From Sergeia podlipaevii (Eukaryota; Euglenozoa; Kinetoplastea; Trypanosomatida; Trypanosomatidae), in assembly GCA_030849805.1 (NCBI GenBank), contig JASANZ010002067.1, positions 1-41,509 of the forward strand: a stretch of 41,509 bases of DNA. The letters run 5' to 3'. A program made the translations under genes and the position numbers. Each line of letters starts with the position of its first letter. Position 1 is the stretch's first letter. The notes below the pieces were generated by a model. That model searched no databases. It saw nothing but the letters and a program-made list of their open reading frames with translations, and was not told the origin of the DNA. Shown here piece after piece: positions 38,291 through 41,509 of this stretch.

Positions 38291-38340
38291 TATACGCGTA
38301 TATTACGATTGTTTTTGATGTTGTTGCGTATACGCGTATA
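38291..38340. repeat. Duplicated 12-bp palindrome TATACGCGTATA
   Basis: The perfect palindrome TATACGCGTATA occurs at 38291-38302 and again at 38329-38340, with 26 nt between. Each copy is self-complementary, so the two can also pair with each other as a 12-bp stem in RNA. Confidence 0.8.
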
Positions 38341-38775
38341 TGCTTTTTTTTTTTTTTTGGCAAACAAAAGAAAGTGGAGGAAAAAAAAAATAACGAGAAA
38401 AAGAATGTTACTCTCTTTCACTATCAGTTTCATTTTTTTTTTTTTTACACTTTGCATTTCGTGGGAGAGTTGTGGATAGCAGTGGGGGAAAAGTGCCTTT
38501 TGGTGTATAGTTGAGAATTGCGACAGGCGATGGCAACTTAAAGAAAGAAAGACAAAAGAAAAGCAAACAATAAAAATACAATATTAAAGTTGGCTACGCT
38601 TTGATTTTACGAAAATGTGCTGTTTTTCCATGGAGAGGAAGTGGGTATATATTCTCACTGAGCCCAGTTAGGTGAGTTAACGGAGAAGTAGCTGCTTTCT
38701 TTTTTTTTTACATGTTTTTTTTTTCCTTTGTATGTGTTTGTGAGGATCTATATTTATTATTCAGTTCATTTGAAA

Positions 38776-38855
38776 TTTTTTTTTTATCTGTTACTCTCTC
38801 ATTTTTTGTGTTATTGTTTATTTTTTATTTTTAAAAAATACACATATATTAAAAG
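38776..38855 (+). promoter_or_regulatory. Putative spliced-leader acceptor for PIQDD paralog 1
   Basis: Long T-rich tract (38776-38832) with the first AG at 38854-38855. Other AGs lie at 38875-38876 and 38886-38887. All give leaders without ATG before 38911. Confidence 0.4.
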
Positions 38856-38910
38856 TGCGTCCCACTTCTATACGAGGATATTCACAGTTTTTCTCTCTTT
38901 CAAATATTCA

Positions 38911-39318
38911 ATGTCTGTTGCACTCAAGGACTTCAAGGTCGACTACGACACTGTCGAGGCAGCTCTCACGCCATCCAGCGCCGTGGCCAAGGAGTACATG
39001 TCCCCAATCCAAGACGACACCTGGGTGCGACAAACCCAGATTGTCGACGTGGATAAGATCATTAAGGATGAAGGCACCAAAGGTGCCAAGATGGTGTCTA
39101 AGGAAAAAGTAGTCAGTGCCTACACTGGTGGGCGTAGTGACACCATTGCCGCTAACCGCAACTCAGACCCTGTGCTTGAGGGAATCATGTGGCAAGAGAA
39201 GTTTATGGCTGAGTACAAGCAGCAATCAGTCGCTATGCAGGACAAGAGTGCCGCTTCGGACTACAAGAAGAAGATTCTCAGTAGTTACCGTCAGAAGCAA
39301 ACAAAGCAGCTTGAGTAG
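38911..39318 (+). CDS. PIQDD-family protein, paralog 1 (135 aa)
   Basis: A small, single-domain protein of a family I do not recognise. Its core aligns well with the next gene: M-x-PIQDD-x-W-x-R-x3-IV (about 30-46), II..EG and a Lys-rich helix, then a Gly-containing loop (AYTGG), DPVLEGIMWQEKFMAEY (about 91-107), and a closing 'Y+..I...+R.K' helix. The order of charged and aromatic residues suggests an all-helical fold. No targeting signal or membrane segment is visible. An extension to a TTG at 38728 would add 61 residues of U-rich leader, so the ATG at 38911 is chosen. Codon use (AAG, GAC, ACC, CTC preferred) is like that of well-expressed genes. The function is unknown. Being next to its paralog indicates an old tandem duplication. 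Confidence 0.8.
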   Translation: MSVALKDFKVDYDTVEAALTPSSAVAKEYMSPIQDDTWVRQTQIVDVDKIIKDEGTKGAKMVSKEKVVSAYTGGRSDTIAANRNSDPVLEGIMWQEKFMAEYKQQSVAMQDKSAASDYKKKILSSYRQKQTKQLE

Positions 39319-39977
39319 CAAAAAAAATTCATCGCATTGAATGATGTTTCAATGGAATATATACATATGCTTATAAAAAGAAGTAAAAAAAAACACGGAA
39401 TGGACAATATATATATAATAGAAAACAATGTAAAGAGTATATATATATATGTATTATCTCCTTTGCTTTTTCTGTACTTGATCACCTTGTAATATTTTAT
39501 CTACAGCCACTCAGCTGCCAGCTAAGAAATTTTCTTTCTAGCCCCTTATTTTCTGTTATTATTATTATTTCTGCTGTTGTATAGCTGCGTTCAAACTACG
39601 TAAAAAAAGAAAAAACTAGTAACTTTTTTTTTTTCTTGATGAGCGCTTACGTTCTATTACTGTCAGGCGTCATGCGCATAAAATGGCTTATCACTATCAC
39701 ATAACTCCGTTATTGCTGGTTGTAGTGTTCGCCTGCTATTTAGCCTTTTGATACTTTCTCCTTTCCATTTTCTTTATTTTTTTTTTGTTTTTTAAACATG
39801 CTTTTTTTTTCCGCTGTGTAGGTTCACTCTCGAAAGCTCTTAGCATACGCGTGACAAATAAGTTATCTCTTTGTTTGTATAAATTTTTTTTTAAAAAAAG
39901 AATTGAAAACAGCAGTAGAAGCTTGCAGTCTTCAATTGTATATCCCTGCTGTCTCACTCACATCAAAATAAGAAAAA
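39319..39977. other. Intergenic region between the PIQDD paralogs
   Basis: AT-rich spacer with TA-rich stretches (about 39357-39366, 39408-39418, 39438-39451), T runs and the acceptor of paralog 2. I see no degenerate third copy. Confidence 0.6.
39801..39821 (+). promoter_or_regulatory. Putative spliced-leader acceptor for PIQDD paralog 2
   Basis: CTTTTTTTTTCCGCTGTGTAG with the AG at 39820-39821. It implies a ~156-nt leader that contains no ATG before 39978. Later AGs at 39927-39928 and 39971-39972 are possible. Confidence 0.5.
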
Positions 39978-40646
39978 ATGTCTGATATGAAGCAAATGCA
40001 GCTCGCGGTAGTTGACACCGTCAACATCCTCACGATGCCTACTGAGGAATTCATTGATCTCCAGATGCAGCCTATTCAAGATGATCACTGGATCCGCACC
40101 GAGGACATCGTCCACTTGGAAGACATCATTGACACTGAGGGCGGTGAGAAGATCAAGAAGGAGATCCTCCAGGAGTACATTGGTAAGGTAGCCAAGCCCC
40201 GCGCGGATCCCATTCTCGAAGGTATGCTCTACCAGGAGCAGTTTATGCAGGAGTACCGTGCTGCTGACCACCCCACCGACGCCAACAAGGCTAAGTTTTA
40301 CCGCAGTCGCATCATGAACGAGTTCCGTCGCAAGAACCCCAGCCGCACCACCGACGCCCCCATGTTTGGTGAGGAGCCCCCGACCCCCGCGGCCTCTCAC
40401 ACTGAGGGTGATACCACGGTCGTCGAGGGCGCTGTCGCTCCTGCTGACGAGGCTCCTTCTGAGGGGGCTGCTGCTGACGAGGCTGCTGTTATAGCAGCGG
40501 CACAGGAAAATGGTGAGGAGGTTATCTTTGAGGCCACAGCTGAATGCGCTGAGAATGAGGAAGAAGTTGAAGCCGCTCCTGCTCATGTGCCAGTGTCTGA
40601 GGAAGCCGCGGCTCCCGAGGCGGTCGATGAGCATGAGGAGTTGTAA
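39978..40646 (+). CDS. PIQDD-family protein, paralog 2, with acidic C-terminal tail (222 aa)
   Basis: The first ~120 residues align with paralog 1: QMQPIQDDHWIRTEDIV (29-45), IIDTEGGEKIKKEILQEYIG (51-70), DPILEGMLYQEQFMQEY (77-93), then a 'FYRSRIMNEFRRKNPS' helix (about 106-121). The gap between the YIG loop and the DP motif is shorter than in paralog 1. The remaining ~95 residues are Ala/Glu/Pro-rich, strongly acidic and probably disordered, ending in EEL. This tail is absent from paralog 1. Such tails are common in chaperone-like or scaffold proteins, but I do not recognise the domain and make no functional claim. Codon use is strongly biased to C-ending codons, suggesting good expression. 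The start is the only ATG that begins the aligned region. Confidence 0.85.
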   Translation: MSDMKQMQLAVVDTVNILTMPTEEFIDLQMQPIQDDHWIRTEDIVHLEDIIDTEGGEKIKKEILQEYIGKVAKPRADPILEGMLYQEQFMQEYRAADHPTDANKAKFYRSRIMNEFRRKNPSRTTDAPMFGEEPPTPAASHTEGDTTVVEGAVAPADEAPSEGAAADEAAVIAAAQENGEEVIFEATAECAENEEEVEAAPAHVPVSEEAAAPEAVDEHEEL

Positions 40647-41509
40647 GTGGGGAACGGAAGAATTTGAAATACCACTCTCTTCTGATTTTATGTATGTGAG
40701 TGGTGCATGGGTCGATTGTATGCCAATGTATGATGGTGCTTGCGATGCAATGAAAGTGTATTTTACATGTATCTTCTTGAATTCCTCCCTTTGTTTCCAC
40801 TCTTTATTTGTTGAGGAGATACTTGTGCAGTCGCTGGGGCGTTCATTCTTACATGATGCGTGCATTTCATACAACATGAAAAAAAAGATTTGTACCTTTT
40901 TGTTCCGGCTCCCGCGGCTTAGCGTTAACTCGCTTTTTTTTCCCTTTCTGTTTACTCGTATTTTATTTCTATTCCTTTTTTTTGTTGTTATTGTTTCTTC
41001 TGGCGCCCCTCCCTTCCTTACACCTTTTAGCCCATCTTATAGTTTTATTTCTATATGGGTTGGTGGATCCAGATGTTCAGCAAAAAAAGTTTCACTGATG
41101 TACATGTCTTTGTTAGTTATATCTTTATCCCAAAGCGTGGAGGTGTTTACGTACAAGAAAAAACAAGCATGTATGCATAAATGTATATCTATTGTTTGTG
41201 TGTTCTGTCGTTCTTCATATGTATTGCTGATCATTTTTTTTTCTTCTGTCTTTTTTTTTGTGTGTGTGAAGGGTGGCGATACTTCAGTAAGGAACAGAAA
41301 GTGTCATTCACATTTGCTGTGTTTTCTTCCACTGGGTGTATGATCTTTTTTTTGTTTGTGTATCGTAACTTGTGTTTCTATTCTTTATTATCAGCATTAC
41401 TGTTATTACACTTACTTCTTCTTCTTCTCTTTGAAAATGGTGTATGCCAAAGTATTGAAGTACCTGTGCGAGCGTGAAGGTATATGTATGTCGGGGGAAA
41501 GAAGGCGTG
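40647..41509. other. Intergenic region at the end of the window
   Basis: AT-rich sequence with T/C tracts, presumably the 3' UTR of PIQDD paralog 2 and the start of the next spacer. No start of a further gene is visible. A long forward frame (40510-41343) and an antisense frame (39963-40877) across it come from the coding shadow plus U-rich sequence. Confidence 0.6.

Larger units (their letters stand above)
37482..38910. other. Intergenic region with possible G-quadruplex and duplicated palindrome
   Basis: AT-rich, 1.4 kb. It contains a four-tract G-rich motif (37768-37792), the element shared with the ZFP downstream region (37933-37961), a TTG repeat (38133-38152), two copies of a 12-bp palindrome (38291 and 38329), and long T runs before the next gene. 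No coding gene is supported. Confidence 0.6.

Noticed and set aside
38728..38910. Upstream extension of PIQDD paralog 1
   Set aside because: It starts with TTG, is coded by T-rich leader, and is absent from the aligned paralog. Similar non-ATG extensions at 8611, 14546, 24586 and 26463 are rejected for the same reason.
39963..40877. Antisense open frame of 304 codons opposite PIQDD paralog 2
   Set aside because: It is a shadow of a strongly biased sense gene, and the sense frame aligns with its paralog.
40510..41343. Forward open frame of 277 codons at the end of the window
   Set aside because: It begins inside paralog 2 in another frame and continues through U-rich spacer as Phe/Leu/Ser sequence, with no gene-like composition.

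Overview
The window reads as part of a trypanosomatid (kinetoplastid) nuclear chromosome. All 16 supported protein genes lie on the + strand. None shows an intron. They are separated by 0.3-1.9 kb of AT-rich DNA full of poly-T and poly-pyrimidine runs. Nearly every start codon has, shortly upstream, a pyrimidine tract followed by the first AG and then a leader without ATG. That is the layout expected for one polycistronic transcription unit processed by spliced-leader trans-splicing. Coding regions are clearly richer in G/C than the spacers, and the standard genetic code fits (TAA, TAG and TGA are all used as stops). I cannot name the species. Leishmania-like intergenic GC content is absent, which fits a monoxenous or symbiont-bearing trypanosomatid, but this is only a guess.

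Layout. 0.7-10.2 kb: a tudor-less SMN-like protein (snRNP assembly), a small basic nucleolar-looking protein, an unknown 593-aa protein, an unknown 243-aa protein, the mitoribosomal PEBP-fold protein mL38, and an unknown Glu/Arg-rich helical protein. 11.2-20.6 kb: a nucleolar-type PUF-repeat protein (NOP9/PUF6-like) and a 2008-aa IQ-motif/coiled-coil giant. 22.3-28.6 kb: a small WW + CCCH zinc-finger protein of the ZFP2/ZFP3 type, epsilon-COP, and the B subunit of DNA polymerase alpha-primase. 29.4-37.5 kb: a protein with two SPOUT-type RNA methyltransferase domains in one chain, a 916-aa low-complexity protein with an N-terminal membrane anchor, and a membrane-anchored PP2C phosphatase. 38.9-40.6 kb: two adjacent, diverged paralogs of an unrecognised small family sharing a 'PIQDD.W.R' core, the second with a long acidic Ala/Glu tail.

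The genes are not an operon in the bacterial sense. Neighbours in such units are usually functionally unrelated and are regulated mostly after transcription. Two genes concern mitochondrial translation (mL38 and, by inference, the double-SPOUT protein), and several concern RNA (SMN, PUF, ZFP), but I do not claim a pathway cluster.

The most interesting items are the tandem SPOUT architecture at 29432-31402 with its complementary degenerate motifs and an overlapping upstream ATG, the tandem PIQDD paralogs, the compact SMN, and a sequence element shared between the downstream regions of the ZFP and PP2C genes. I saw no tRNA, rRNA, CRISPR array or retroelement. There are two ambiguous bases (13511 and 35039), both beside homopolymers.
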